A stretch of DNA of 64,000 bases from positions 56,466 to 120,465 of the forward strand of contig JAUIFJ010000013.1 in assembly GCA_030429345.1 (NCBI GenBank), in the 5' to 3' direction. The stretch is from a bacterium. GTDB lineage: Bacteria; CAIWAD01. The translations under genes were made by a program, and so were the position numbers. The notes under the pieces are model-generated. The model was not told where the DNA came from. It worked only from the letters and a program-made list of their open reading frames with translations, and did no database searches. Of the stretch, positions 9,501 to 18,055 are shown in pieces (the stretch's first letter is position 1; each line of letters starts with the position of its first letter).

Positions 9501-10156
9501 AGCGTGACCCCTTCAAGGCGCGCTCCCCAGCTGCCGTTGAAGAGACAGGCGTTGTCGCGGAAGGTGGGAGCGCCGCCGTTGCAGTGAGCGCCGTTGCCCG
9601 CGTTCTGCTCGAAGACATTGTCCACCAGCCAGGGGCTGCAGCCCGTGCTGAACAAACCCGGCCCGGCACTGAAAGCGATCGAACAGTTGTCCAGGTAGAT
9701 GTAGTTGCTCGAATTGGCGTGGAGCCCCGCGTTCTGGTTCGCGCCCGGGCCGCCGCCGTAGTGGATCTGGCAGAAATCCAGGTCCCCGGCTCCTTCATAG
9801 TGGGCGGCGCCGTAAAAATCGATGCCGTCCCAATCGCCGGGGGCCGGTGTGCCGTCGCTGCCGCTGATGCCTTCCCCGACGCTGTCGTCGTGGATCGAGG
9901 TGAAGACGATGGGCGTGTCCGCCGTCCCCGGCGCCAGCAGGGTGCCGAGGACCGTGAGGCGCACGCCGGGAGCGCACTTGAGCACCACGCCCGGTTCGAG
10001 GCTCAGGGTGGTGTTGTCGCCAATCGTCAGGTCGTCGGTGGCGTGGTAGGTGCCGGCGCTCCAGGTCTGGCCGCCGACCTCCCCGCTGACCTCGGTGCTC
10101 GCCTGCGCCAGGCCGGCCAATGCCGGAAGCAGCAGGCAGATCAAGCTCGCTCTCAC
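6524..10156 (-). CDS. Secreted right-handed beta-helix repeat protein, paralogue 1
   Basis: A 1210-aa protein with a signal peptide ending near LAQAS. It consists of five long repeats of ~210 residues. Each contains a strand block (DNTTLSLEPG...LTVLGTL), an acidic turn (e.g. DDSVGGDTGNDG), PGDW-x-GI-x-x-YG, a YEG segment, several N/D-rich parallel beta-helix coils (DNVFEQNAGNG) and SYSGNTGSGNAxNGFxLxG. After the fifth repeat comes CGNFWG, typical of NosD/pectate-lyase-like helices, then a fibronectin-like tail ending YYYVEAVTE. No lyase catalytic residues can be assigned; likely a surface or extracellular adhesin or glycan-binding protein. The start is GTG at 10156 preceded by AAAGGGGACC. Confidence 0.88.
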   Translation of the reverse strand: MRASLICLLLPALAGLAQASTEVSGEVGGQTWSAGTYHATDDLTIGDNTTLSLEPGVVLKCAPGVRLTVLGTLLAPGTADTPIVFTSIHDDSVGEGISGSDGTPAPGDWDGIDFYGAAHYEGAGDLDFCQIHYGGGPGANQNAGLHANSSNYIYLDNCSIAFSAGPGLFSTGCSPWLVDNVFEQNAGNGAHCNGGAPTFRDNACLFNGSWGARLEGVTLGSYTGNTGSGNALNGLAVNGSTSANQTWATPASSLFPIVLADEVAVSDNTTLTVDSLSVLKGMSEGLLRVYGTLYLNGLAGYPVTLTSIHDDSVGGDTGNDGGSASPGDWPGIWCYGHSFYEGALSMSWSTLSYAGGDSTYAQGLTLDRCDWATIHDSEIRHHAGHGVYSYACSPGLTANLVRDNALDGYRANTGTPSLTDNVFNDNGAHGVFLDAITVTSYSGNEGTGNGVNAFALNGTLTSNRTLSHPDQGFPYLLTGELTVSDNTSLTLPAGSLVKGMPDARILSYGSTFCNGTLAEPVVLTSSSDDSHGGDTLGDGPIPPAPGDWRGVYGYGHSFYEGVISMHHTLLRYGGLEEEGGLRLYRSDWATIDSSRIEYSLDTGLQVFECSPTLSNSILADNGDHGLHCTGSSAPWITHNGFLDNGAYGVRLEGVTVTSYSGNTGSGNAVNGFGLDGTVTTNRNWSHPEHSFPFLLTGELVISDNTTLSLPAGTLVKAEAGGRFMTYGSLQSVATPAEPTVLTSWKDDSVGGDTYGDGALQPMPGDWRGIYGYGNSFYEGVVHLEHNRVYYGGDADSSSANIRLSQSNWATIDSCEVGYSSGPGLLASECSPSLSSSLWHDNLSEGVSCTGASPWLSNNHFEDNGSWGARLEGVTLTSYSGNTGSGNAFNGFALNGSVSSDRSWEQGGPGFPFVMTGGITINDNVSLSLNGRQTLKAQPGTQLLAYGTLIANGSGTQPITFCSFAADDVDGDTNGDGPSAGSPGDWIGLYFYGYSHYEGVGNLSGLRLRHAGDGQAALRCYQSNWMALNNCEVSRSAGVGIDHAGFSLSLRGTHISHNAGDGLLHTGSGLDMGACPTGDGGNCIHDNGGFALNNSSTQNVSACGNFWGATTASAIDARIRDDEEDGTLGVVSFDPWNTESCRPVITSITVADGLVELEWTTVPGVLYYNVYSSAAPWAGFAIDESGSFVGESWAAPAPAFNSYYYVEAVTE

Positions 10157-10177
10157 TGTGGTCCCCTTTATGGCTGT

Positions 10178-10206
10178 AAAAATCCCCGCCCCTTCGTGGG
10201 GCGGGG
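10178..10206 (-). terminator. Rho-independent terminator for beta-helix paralogue 2
   Basis: Arms CCCCGCCCC (10184-10192) and GGGGCGGGG (10198-10206) with a 5-nt loop. On the minus strand the hairpin is followed by ATTTTTA. Confidence 0.88.
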
Positions 10207-10296
10207 AGTCTCAGTGTAGCCAATTGACAAAAATGTCTCCATACGTCAAATGCCTTAGTGGTCCCGGCGAAAAAAGTTCGGCCGGCAAGGTTGCGG

Positions 10297-13200
10297 CTAC
10301 TCCAGCACGGCTTCGACCTTGTAGTAGGTATTGACGCCGGGGGTGCTTTCGCTCCAGCTGTTTCCGTCCAGCGCGCCGTCCAGGTCCACGCTGTAGCCGC
10401 CCCAGGGCATTGTGCTGCTGTAGACGATGTAGGAGCTGGCGCCCGCAACCGGCGTCCAGGTGAGCTGCACCTGGCCATCGGCGACGAGGATCTCGAAGAT
10501 CACCGGCGCGCAGCTGGTGGCGTTCCAGGGGCTGAAATCGACGGCGCCCTTGGCGGCATCTTCCTCGTCATCGTAGATCAGGGCATCGACGCCGGCGGCG
10601 TCGAAAGCGCCCCAGTAGTTGCCGCAGGCCTCGAGAGGATCGGCGGTGTCATTGTAGAGCGCAAAGCCTCCGTTGTCCGAGATGCAGTTGCCGCCGGCCG
10701 CCCCGTCGCAGGCGCCCATTGCCAGGCTGCCGCTGTTGAAGCGGATGCCGTCGCCGCCGTTGTCGCTGACGACGCTGCCGGTCAGGCTGAGGGAGCTGGC
10801 GCTGACCTCGATGCCATGACCCTGGTGATTGTCGACCAGGGAGGCCGTCACTTCGACCGCCGCGGCTGCCAGGACATCCAGGCCGGCCTGGCCGTCTCCG
10901 CCGTAGGAGATGCGGCAGTTTCTGAGGGTGGCCGCGCCCTCGTTGGTGCCGCCTCCGTCAATGACCAGGCCTTTCCAGTCGCCAGGCTGGCCGCTGCCGG
11001 GACCATCGGAATTGCTGTCCCCGTCCACGCTGTCGTCGGCGATGGAGGTGAAGGTGATCCGCTGGGCGCCCTCGCCGATGGCAAGGAGCGTGCCATCGAT
11101 CGTCAGGCTCATGCCGGGCTGGCTCTTGAAGGTCGTTCCCGGCAGCAGCGTGAGCTGGCGGTTGTCGGGCACGATCACCTCCCCGGCCAGCACGAAGGGA
11201 AATCCGCTGCCGCTGGACAGGCTGTCGAGGAAGATGGTGCTGCCGCGCAGGCCGAAACCATTGACGCCGTTGCCGCTGCCGGTGTTGCCCAGATTGGTCG
11301 AGATGCGGCAGTCGTCGAAGAGGACGCCGTACTGGCTGTTGTTGGCGAAGTGGGCCTGGCGTAGATCCGGCTGGCTGGTTCCGGTTGCCAGGAGGCCGTG
11401 TTCCAGATTGTACTCGTAGCGGCCGCCGCGGATCTCGGGGCTGGCCGGCACACAGCGCAGGCCGCTGGCGCTGCAGGCGACCGCGCGGCAATCCGTGAGG
11501 AAAGCCTGGTCGGAGCCTTCGAGCTCGATGCCGCCGACCAGTCCCCCGCTGCCGCCGCCGTGATACAGATGCAGGCTTGCCAGGTCCACGGTTCCTTCAT
11601 TGACCCCAATGCCATAGGCACGAATGCCAAGCCAGTCGCCAGGCATGCCCGTGCTCGGGCCATCGGAGTAGGTATCACCGCCAAAGGCGTCTTCCCGCCA
11701 GCTGCAGAGGCGCACGGGATTCATCTCGTCGGCATTGCAGTTGAGGCGGCCGTATACGAGCAGCTGGCTGCCGTCCTCGCCCTTGATCAGCGTGCCCGGC
11801 GAAAGCTCCAGCACCCGGTTGTCGGCTACGATGGCCTCGCCCGTCAGGATGAGCGGAAAAGCGCTTTCGGTGGACCAGATGCGGTTTGCCTGCGCCGAGC
11901 CCTGGATCGCCAGGCCGTTGACGCCGTTGCCGCTGCCGCTGTTGCCGCTGTAGTCGGTGAAGTCCGCGTTCTCCAGGAGCGCCCCGTAGCCGGTGTTGCC
12001 GCTGAAGGTGTTGTCGTACAACTCGGGAGCTCCCTGGTTCGAGTAGAGGCCGCGATCGCCGTTGTCCTCGAAGACGCAGCCCTGGAAGACCGGGTCGGAG
12101 TTCAGGTTGGCGAAGCCATCCTGCAGGGCGCGGTCGAAGCGGCAGCTGTCGATCTGCGCCAGCAGGCTGATCGTCGAATAGACGCTGCCCGTGGAACCGC
12201 CGGCGCTGCCTCCGTAGCGGAACCAGGTGTGCGCCAGGTCCAGGGTGCCCTCGCTGGTGCCGATGCCGTCCGCCGCCACGCCGATCCAGTCGCCGCCCGC
12301 AGCGGGGGTGGCGTCGCCGGGCTTGCTGTCTCCGCCCCAGCTGTCGTCGCGCAGGGAGGTGAAGCGCACCGGGTTGCCGGACACGCCGTTGGAGACCAGC
12401 GCGCCGTATACGAAGAGTTCGCCGGCGCTCTCGCTCTTGAAGAGGCAGCCCGCTTCAAGAGTCAGCAGGCGGTTGTCGGGCACCAGCAGCTGCCCATTCA
12501 GGATGTAGGGAAACTCGCCGGCTCCGGGGCCGAAAGTGCGGCTGCCGTTGACCGTGCCGTCGACGGCCAGCCCGTTGTAGAGATTGCCGCTGCCGGCATT
12601 GCCGCTCATGTCCTGCAGGTTGCAGTCCAGCAGGCGGCCGCCATAGGCGCCGTTGTCCTCGAAGTGGCAGTTGTTGACATGGGGCGTCGCCGAGTCGACG
12701 AAGAGCCCGTCGCCCGCATTGGCATCGAAGGTGCAGCTGTCCAGGTCCAGCTCGCAGCTCTCCGCCTGCAGGCCATGGGCGAAGGCGTGATCCACCCGGC
12801 AGTTTTCCAGTTCCAGGACGGCGGTGTTCTGGGCATGCAGCCCTCCGTGATCCACCCCGCCGGCGTAGGCGACCCGCAGGTGAGACAGCAGGCCACGGCC
12901 CTCGGAAGTGCCCACGCCGTCGAAGCGCAGCCCGGACCAGTCGCCCGGCTGGGCGCTGCTGGCGGCACCGTCGCCATTGGTGTCGCCGCCGACGGCGTCG
13001 TCGGCCAGCGAGGTGAAGACGATGGGGTCATCCGCGGTGCCATAGGCGAAGAGCGTTCCGTAGATCCAGAGCAGGCCGCCCGGCGCGCCTTTCAGGGTGC
13101 TGCCCTGAACCACATGGAAGCCGATGTTGTCGTTGGCGCGCAGGGTATCGGTCAGCACCAGCGGAAACTGGGCGCCGGGCGTTCCCAGGCTGTCGCCGGT

Positions 13201-13929
13201 GCTCATGCTGCCGTGGATGCCCAGGCCGTTGATGCCGTTGCCGCTTCCCGTGTTGCCCAGGGTGTTGTTGAGCGTGACATCGTCCAGGCGGCCGCCGTAG
13301 CTGCCGTTGTTGTCGAACTGGCAGCCCCGGACCTCGGTCGAGCCCCCCAGGCACTGCAGGCCGTGTTCCGCGTTGTCGCTGAAGAAGCTTTCCACCAGTT
13401 CGATCGTACCTGCATCTGTCAACAGGCCGGTGCCGGCGCAGTCGCGGATCTCGCTGTGCAGCAGATCCACCGTATTCGGATTCAGGCAGTACACGCCCGC
13501 GTTCTGCGTCGCCGCCGTACCGCCGGCCCAGGCGAGCCCCGCGTAGCGGAAGTCGATCCGCCCTTCCTGGGTGCCGCTGCCGTCGGTGGCAATGCCCGCC
13601 CAGTTGCCGGGCGCGGGAACACCGCTGGAGCCGGCGATCACCTCGCCCACGCTATCGTCGTGCATCGAGGTCAGCGAGACGCCCACGCTGTCGCTGCCGA
13701 AAGCGACCAGGCTGCCGAAGACTTCCAGCAGGACGCCGTCGGCGAACTTGAGCACGGCCCCGTCCTGCAGGGTCAGCGAGGTATTGTCGTTGACCCAGGA
13801 ATCGGAGCTCACCAGCCAGGTGCCGGCGGAAAGCGTGCTGCTTCCCAGGTGGCCGCTGATCTCGGTGTAGGCCGCCAGGCTGTGTGTCATGCCCAGCAGC
13901 AGGAAAACGTGAATCCAAAGGGTTCGCAT
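10297..13929 (-). CDS. Secreted right-handed beta-helix repeat protein, paralogue 2
   Basis: 1210 aa, the same length as its downstream neighbour, and the same plan: signal peptide (ending near HSLAA), five ~210-residue repeats and a fibronectin-like tail. The acidic turn recurs as DDSVGEVIAGS, DDAVGGDTNGDG, DDSWGGDSKPGD, EDAFGGDTYSDG and DDSVDGDSNSDG. Coils of the type FDNNGSYGGRL and NTGSGNGINGLGI fill the remainder. Before the tail it carries CGNYWGAF...IYDDEED. Sequence identity to paralogue 1 looks moderate, so the duplication is not recent. ATG at 13929 with AGGAGACC upstream. The gene has its own terminator, so the three paralogues are probably separate transcripts or only partly co-transcribed. 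Confidence 0.88.
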   Translation of the reverse strand: MRTLWIHVFLLLGMTHSLAAYTEISGHLGSSTLSAGTWLVSSDSWVNDNTSLTLQDGAVLKFADGVLLEVFGSLVAFGSDSVGVSLTSMHDDSVGEVIAGSSGVPAPGNWAGIATDGSGTQEGRIDFRYAGLAWAGGTAATQNAGVYCLNPNTVDLLHSEIRDCAGTGLLTDAGTIELVESFFSDNAEHGLQCLGGSTEVRGCQFDNNGSYGGRLDDVTLNNTLGNTGSGNGINGLGIHGSMSTGDSLGTPGAQFPLVLTDTLRANDNIGFHVVQGSTLKGAPGGLLWIYGTLFAYGTADDPIVFTSLADDAVGGDTNGDGAASSAQPGDWSGLRFDGVGTSEGRGLLSHLRVAYAGGVDHGGLHAQNTAVLELENCRVDHAFAHGLQAESCELDLDSCTFDANAGDGLFVDSATPHVNNCHFEDNGAYGGRLLDCNLQDMSGNAGSGNLYNGLAVDGTVNGSRTFGPGAGEFPYILNGQLLVPDNRLLTLEAGCLFKSESAGELFVYGALVSNGVSGNPVRFTSLRDDSWGGDSKPGDATPAAGGDWIGVAADGIGTSEGTLDLAHTWFRYGGSAGGSTGSVYSTISLLAQIDSCRFDRALQDGFANLNSDPVFQGCVFEDNGDRGLYSNQGAPELYDNTFSGNTGYGALLENADFTDYSGNSGSGNGVNGLAIQGSAQANRIWSTESAFPLILTGEAIVADNRVLELSPGTLIKGEDGSQLLVYGRLNCNADEMNPVRLCSWREDAFGGDTYSDGPSTGMPGDWLGIRAYGIGVNEGTVDLASLHLYHGGGSGGLVGGIELEGSDQAFLTDCRAVACSASGLRCVPASPEIRGGRYEYNLEHGLLATGTSQPDLRQAHFANNSQYGVLFDDCRISTNLGNTGSGNGVNGFGLRGSTIFLDSLSSGSGFPFVLAGEVIVPDNRQLTLLPGTTFKSQPGMSLTIDGTLLAIGEGAQRITFTSIADDSVDGDSNSDGPGSGQPGDWKGLVIDGGGTNEGAATLRNCRISYGGDGQAGLDVLAAAAVEVTASLVDNHQGHGIEVSASSLSLTGSVVSDNGGDGIRFNSGSLAMGACDGAAGGNCISDNGGFALYNDTADPLEACGNYWGAFDAAGVDALIYDDEEDAAKGAVDFSPWNATSCAPVIFEILVADGQVQLTWTPVAGASSYIVYSSTMPWGGYSVDLDGALDGNSWSESTPGVNTYYKVEAVLE

Positions 13930-14040
13930 GCGAAGGTCTCCTGTGTGTCTTTCGGAGGATGGTTTAATAGCGCGGGCCCCTGTCGCCTTGCAGACCGCGC
14001 CAGTCCTGACGAGCGCTGCAGACGGGCGGAAGCCCCAAGG

Positions 14041-14068
14041 AACAGCCCGACTCGAGAGACGGGCTGTT
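14041..14068 (-). terminator. Stem-loop downstream of beta-helix paralogue 3
   Basis: Perfect 9-bp arms AACAGCCCG (14041-14049) and CGGGCTGTT (14060-14068) in the gap between paralogues 2 and 3. The T-tract on the minus strand is poor, so termination is plausible but not certain. Confidence 0.5.
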
Positions 14069-14091
14069 CTGTTTCAATGGGTCGTGTTTTC

Positions 14092-17000
14092 CTATTCGGG
14101 TACCGTTGCCACCACCACGTAGCTGGCCCGCGGGCCGGGGGCGGGGGCGCTCCAGCTGTTGCCGTCGTAGCTGCCGCTCAGGTCGATCGTGTAGCCGCTC
14201 CAGGGCTCCGTGCTGCTGTAGACGGTGTAGTCGATTGCCTCCGGCAGCAGAGACCAGTTCAGCTCCACGATGCCGTTGACGACCGTGATCTCCAGCTCGA
14301 GCACCGGCACCTGCGCCGTGCATTCGGAGTTGTAGGTCGCCGCGTTGACCAGGCCGTAGGAGGGCTGGTCCACCTGGTGGTTGATCGCCGCCTCGATGGC
14401 GGCCGGATCCGCGCTGCCCCAGTAGTTGCCGCAGGCCTCGATGTCCTGGTTGGAGGTGTTGTTGAGGGCGTAGCCGCCGTTGTCGTAGAGGCAGTTGTTG
14501 CCTCCCGCTTCCGAGCAGGATCCCAGGGCGAGGCTGCCCTGGTTGCACTGGATGCCGTCATCCGTATTGTCGCGGAAGATGCTTCCCTTGGCGCTTGCGC
14601 TGCTGTAGAGGGTGTAGAGGCCGTCGCCCAGGTTGTCCTCGACCCGGCAATACTCCAGGTGGAGAGACTCCGTATACTCTCCGCGGATGCCGCTTTCCTG
14701 CCCGCCGCCGCCGCCATGGGCCACTTCCGTCCACTGCAGGTTGCCGCTGCCTTCGTTGCCGCTGTAGCCGTGGAAGAGCAGGCCGTTCCAGTAGCCTGCC
14801 GTGCCGCTGCTGACGCCGTCGTGGGCCGTATCCCCGTCCACGCTGTCGTCATCGAGGGAGGTGAAGGTCACACGGCGGATCGCGTTGCCGTTGGAATCCA
14901 GTGTGCCGTTGGTGCGCAACTGCGCCCCGTTCATGCCCTTGATCACGGTGCCGGCCTGCAGCGAGAGCGTCACGTTGTCGTTGACCGTCGTCTGGCCGGT
15001 CAGAACGACCGGGAAGCCGGGTTCCGTACTCCAGCCGGAGTTGACCTGCACGGTGCCCTTGATGCCGAAACCATCGGTTCCGTTGCCGCTGCCCGTATTG
15101 CCGGAAAGGTCCGCCAGCGAACTGTTGTCCATGTAGACGCCGAAGGCGCCGTTGTCCTCGAAGACGCTGTCGTATACCGGCACGCGGGAGGTGGAGTTGC
15201 AGTAGATGCCGTGACGCAGGTTGCTCCGGAAGGCGCTGCGCTCGACGAGAGGCGAAGAGGCCGTGGTGGCCACGCCGTCCCGGGCGCAGTCCTGCACCCG
15301 GCTGTCGCGCAGATGCGCCCCGTCGCTGTAGTCGATCTGGATGCCGGCCGTGTTGGCCGCGTTGGCGCCGCCGTGATACAGCTCGCCCCAGGCCATGTCG
15401 AGGATGCCTTCGTTGCCCGAATAGCCGTAGACGTAGAGGCCCTTCCAGTCGCCGGGCTGCCCCAGGCTGGCCCCGTCGCCGTTGGTGTCGCCGCCGATGC
15501 CGTCCTCGCGCCAGGAGGCGAAGCGCACGGGCTGGCTTTCCGTGCCCAGGATGTTCAGCGTGCCGTAGACGCTGAGCTGGCTCTCGTTCTCGCACTTGAA
15601 CAGCGTCCCCGCGGCCAGGTCGAGCACCGTGTTGTCGTTGACACTGACCGTGCCGTGAAGAATGAAGGGGAAGGAGGCGGACACGCCGCTCCAGGTCTGT
15701 GATACATAGGTGTTGCCGTTCAGGGCCAGGCCGTTGATGCCGTTGCCGCTGCCGTCGTTGCCCGAGAAGTCGGTCAGCGCGCTGGAGGTGACCCAGGCGC
15801 CGTACTGCCCGTTGGCGTCGAACTGGTTGTCGACCAGGAAAGGGGTTCCGCTGGAGCAGTGGAAGCCGTTCAGGCCGTTGGCGTTCAGCAGGCAACGGCT
15901 GAGGCTGCTGACGCTCTGGTTGGTGCGGACTCCGTGCATCGAGCCGTATTCCACCACGCAGTCGTCCAGGCTGACCGTCTCGCAGTAGGCCAGGTAGACT
16001 GTGGCCTCGCCGCCGGCCACATTGCCGCCGTAGCGGAAGCGAGTGTAGTCCAGGTCGACGATGCCTTCGTTGCCCGAGTAGCCGTAGGCGTAGAGGCCTT
16101 TCCAGTCCCCCGGCGCAGGGGCATCCGATTCCATGGTGTAGGTGTCGCCGGCAAGGGCATCGTCGCGGTAAGAGCTGAAGACGACGGGGGAGCCGGAGCC
16201 GCCCGGAGCCGTCAAGGTGCCGTATACATGGATTTCGCCGTTGTTCTCGCCCTTGAAGACGCAGCCTGCATTGAGGGTCAGGCTGGCATTGTCGTTGACA
16301 GTCAGCAGCCCCGGCAGCAGGTAGGGAAAGGCCGGGTCCCCCTGGCTCCAGCTGAGCGCTCCGGCGACGGCGCCCTGCACGGCGAAACCGTTGATGCCGT
16401 TGCCGCTTCCCGTGTTGCCGCTGTAGTCCGTCATGGTGCAGGTGCTGAAACGGCTGCCGTAGCGCGTGTTGTCCTCGAAGGAGCAGTCGGTCACGAAAGG
16501 CGTGGAACTGGAGGCATTCAGGCCGTCGCGTCCGTTGGCGCTGAAGGAGCACTGCTGCAGGTCGGGCATGGTCGAAAAGCTGTAGAGGCCGTCGTGGGCG
16601 CTGTGCCCGATGCGGCAGTTGCTCAGCGTCTGGTAGTCCGCATACTGGAGAATGACCGAGGCCCGGCTGCCCGCCTGGCCGCCGTAATACACGGAGGCCC
16701 AGGTCCAGGTCCCCGCGCCCTCGTTGCCCGAATAGCCGTAGGTCTCGATGCCCAGCCAGTCGCCGGGCGAGCCCGTGCTGGCGCCGTCGCTGTTGGTGTC
16801 GCCGCCGACGCCGTCATCGGCGATCGAGGTCAGGATCACCTCGGCGGATCCCGGTCCGCCGTCCATGTCCAGCGTGCCATAGACATAGAGCAGCCCACTG
16901 TTCTGGCTCTTGAAGGTGCAGCCCGCTTCCAGGCGCAGGTGGGCATTGTCGTTGACCGTCAACTGGCCGCTCAGGATGAAGGGAAAGTTCGGGCCAACGG

Positions 17001-17757
17001 TCGAAAGGGAATCGAAACCGGTCACCTGCCCCTGCAGGCGCATGCCGTTCAGAGTGTTGGCCGACCCCGTATTGCCGCCGTAGCTGCCGATATCGCTGGT
17101 GTAGATGTTCGCGCCGTAGCCCAGGTTGTTGTGGAATTCGTTGTCGCGCACCGAAGGAGCGCCGTTGGCACAGCGGAAGCCGTCGCCCTGGTTGTGCCGG
17201 AAGAGGCAATGGTCGAGAAGGTCGTTGGAGAAGTTGGTGCTGAGCCCCGGACCGGCGCAGTGGTCGATGCTGCTGTAGCGGAACCAGGCGAAATCGCTGT
17301 AGGCGCAGTAGATGCCCGCGTTGTCCGAGTTGCCCGCGCCGCCGGCGTAGGAGAAGTCCGTGTAGTCGAAGTCGACCAGGCCCTCGGCCACCGAGTAGCC
17401 GTAGGCGTTGATGCCGTCCCAGTCGCCGGGCTGCGGATTCCCCGTCGATTCGCTGATCGCCTCGCCCACGCTGTCGTTGTTGCGCGAAGTCAAGGTCACA
17501 CGGTTGCCCTCCACGCCGTCGGCGTCGAAGGTGCCGTTCACGGTTACAAGGACGCCGGGTGCGAACTTCATCACGACGCCGGGCTCCAGGGTTACCTGCT
17601 GGTTGTCCGGAATGGTGACATTCCCGGTGACATGGTAGGTGCCGGCGCTCAAGGTCATGGTGTTCCAGGTGCCGCCGGGCAGTGTCGTGTAGGCTGCCGC
17701 GTTCAGGGGCAGGGCAAAGGCCAGTCCGAGCCCGACCAGTCGGGGTGCGAGTCGCAT
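14092..17757 (-). CDS. Secreted right-handed beta-helix repeat protein, paralogue 3
   Basis: 1221 aa if started at the ATG at 17757, which gives a clean signal peptide (MRLAPRLVGLGLAFALPLNA) and has AGGAGAACCC just upstream. The frame is open 47 codons further, but that stretch lacks signal-peptide character. It has the same five-repeat architecture as the other two: acidic turns NDSVGEAISES, DDGVGGDTNSDG, DDALAGDTYTMES, EDGIGGDTNGDG and DDSVDGDTAHDG; YGYSGNEG coils; ACGNYWGS before a fibronectin-like tail with LNWSLLPEAIDYTVYSS. Repeat units here favour YGYSGNEG where paralogue 1 has YGHSFYEG, suggesting homogenisation of repeats within each gene. Confidence 0.87.
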   Translation of the reverse strand: MRLAPRLVGLGLAFALPLNAAAYTTLPGGTWNTMTLSAGTYHVTGNVTIPDNQQVTLEPGVVMKFAPGVLVTVNGTFDADGVEGNRVTLTSRNNDSVGEAISESTGNPQPGDWDGINAYGYSVAEGLVDFDYTDFSYAGGAGNSDNAGIYCAYSDFAWFRYSSIDHCAGPGLSTNFSNDLLDHCLFRHNQGDGFRCANGAPSVRDNEFHNNLGYGANIYTSDIGSYGGNTGSANTLNGMRLQGQVTGFDSLSTVGPNFPFILSGQLTVNDNAHLRLEAGCTFKSQNSGLLYVYGTLDMDGGPGSAEVILTSIADDGVGGDTNSDGASTGSPGDWLGIETYGYSGNEGAGTWTWASVYYGGQAGSRASVILQYADYQTLSNCRIGHSAHDGLYSFSTMPDLQQCSFSANGRDGLNASSSTPFVTDCSFEDNTRYGSRFSTCTMTDYSGNTGSGNGINGFAVQGAVAGALSWSQGDPAFPYLLPGLLTVNDNASLTLNAGCVFKGENNGEIHVYGTLTAPGGSGSPVVFSSYRDDALAGDTYTMESDAPAPGDWKGLYAYGYSGNEGIVDLDYTRFRYGGNVAGGEATVYLAYCETVSLDDCVVEYGSMHGVRTNQSVSSLSRCLLNANGLNGFHCSSGTPFLVDNQFDANGQYGAWVTSSALTDFSGNDGSGNGINGLALNGNTYVSQTWSGVSASFPFILHGTVSVNDNTVLDLAAGTLFKCENESQLSVYGTLNILGTESQPVRFASWREDGIGGDTNGDGASLGQPGDWKGLYVYGYSGNEGILDMAWGELYHGGANAANTAGIQIDYSDGAHLRDSRVQDCARDGVATTASSPLVERSAFRSNLRHGIYCNSTSRVPVYDSVFEDNGAFGVYMDNSSLADLSGNTGSGNGTDGFGIKGTVQVNSGWSTEPGFPVVLTGQTTVNDNVTLSLQAGTVIKGMNGAQLRTNGTLDSNGNAIRRVTFTSLDDDSVDGDTAHDGVSSGTAGYWNGLLFHGYSGNEGSGNLQWTEVAHGGGGGQESGIRGEYTESLHLEYCRVEDNLGDGLYTLYSSASAKGSIFRDNTDDGIQCNQGSLALGSCSEAGGNNCLYDNGGYALNNTSNQDIEACGNYWGSADPAAIEAAINHQVDQPSYGLVNAATYNSECTAQVPVLELEITVVNGIVELNWSLLPEAIDYTVYSSTEPWSGYTIDLSGSYDGNSWSAPAPGPRASYVVVATVPE

Positions 17758-18055
17758 GGGTTCTCCTGGGTGGATTGAGAGCTGTGTCTGATTTCGTGGA
17801 ACTTGAGCAAAGATTGTGCCATGGATGTCGGCGCTAAGTCTCGAAGAATCGTTGTTATGATTGAGAGTTCTTCTACCCGAGTGACCGATCCTGCACAAAG
17901 TGCCGAAAGCTGACTACTAGAACGGGACACGCGCTTGGGGGACGGTCCGGAAGGGCATCGCGCGGGCGGTCCGCTCGCAGGGGCGGACTCAATCGCTATA
18001 TTTCGTGTTTGTCTCACGAAGCCATCTGTTTCCAAGGAAAGACGAAGCCCGCCTC
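17758..18055. other. Divergent intergenic region between beta-helix 3 and purL
   Basis: 298 bp with no convincing gene. It must hold the promoters for both flanking genes. A TATATT hexamer near 17997 could be a purL -10, without a clear -35. A short inverted repeat TTCGTG/CACGAA (18002-18020) lies ~36 bp upstream of the purL ATG. I see no purine riboswitch core. Confidence 0.5.

Noticed and set aside
11398-15702. Open frame of 1434 codons on the plus strand
   Set aside because: It lies antisense to the beta-helix genes, spans two of them and the gap between, and its translation is Ala/Val/Arg-rich without motifs. Long shadows are expected in GC-rich DNA.
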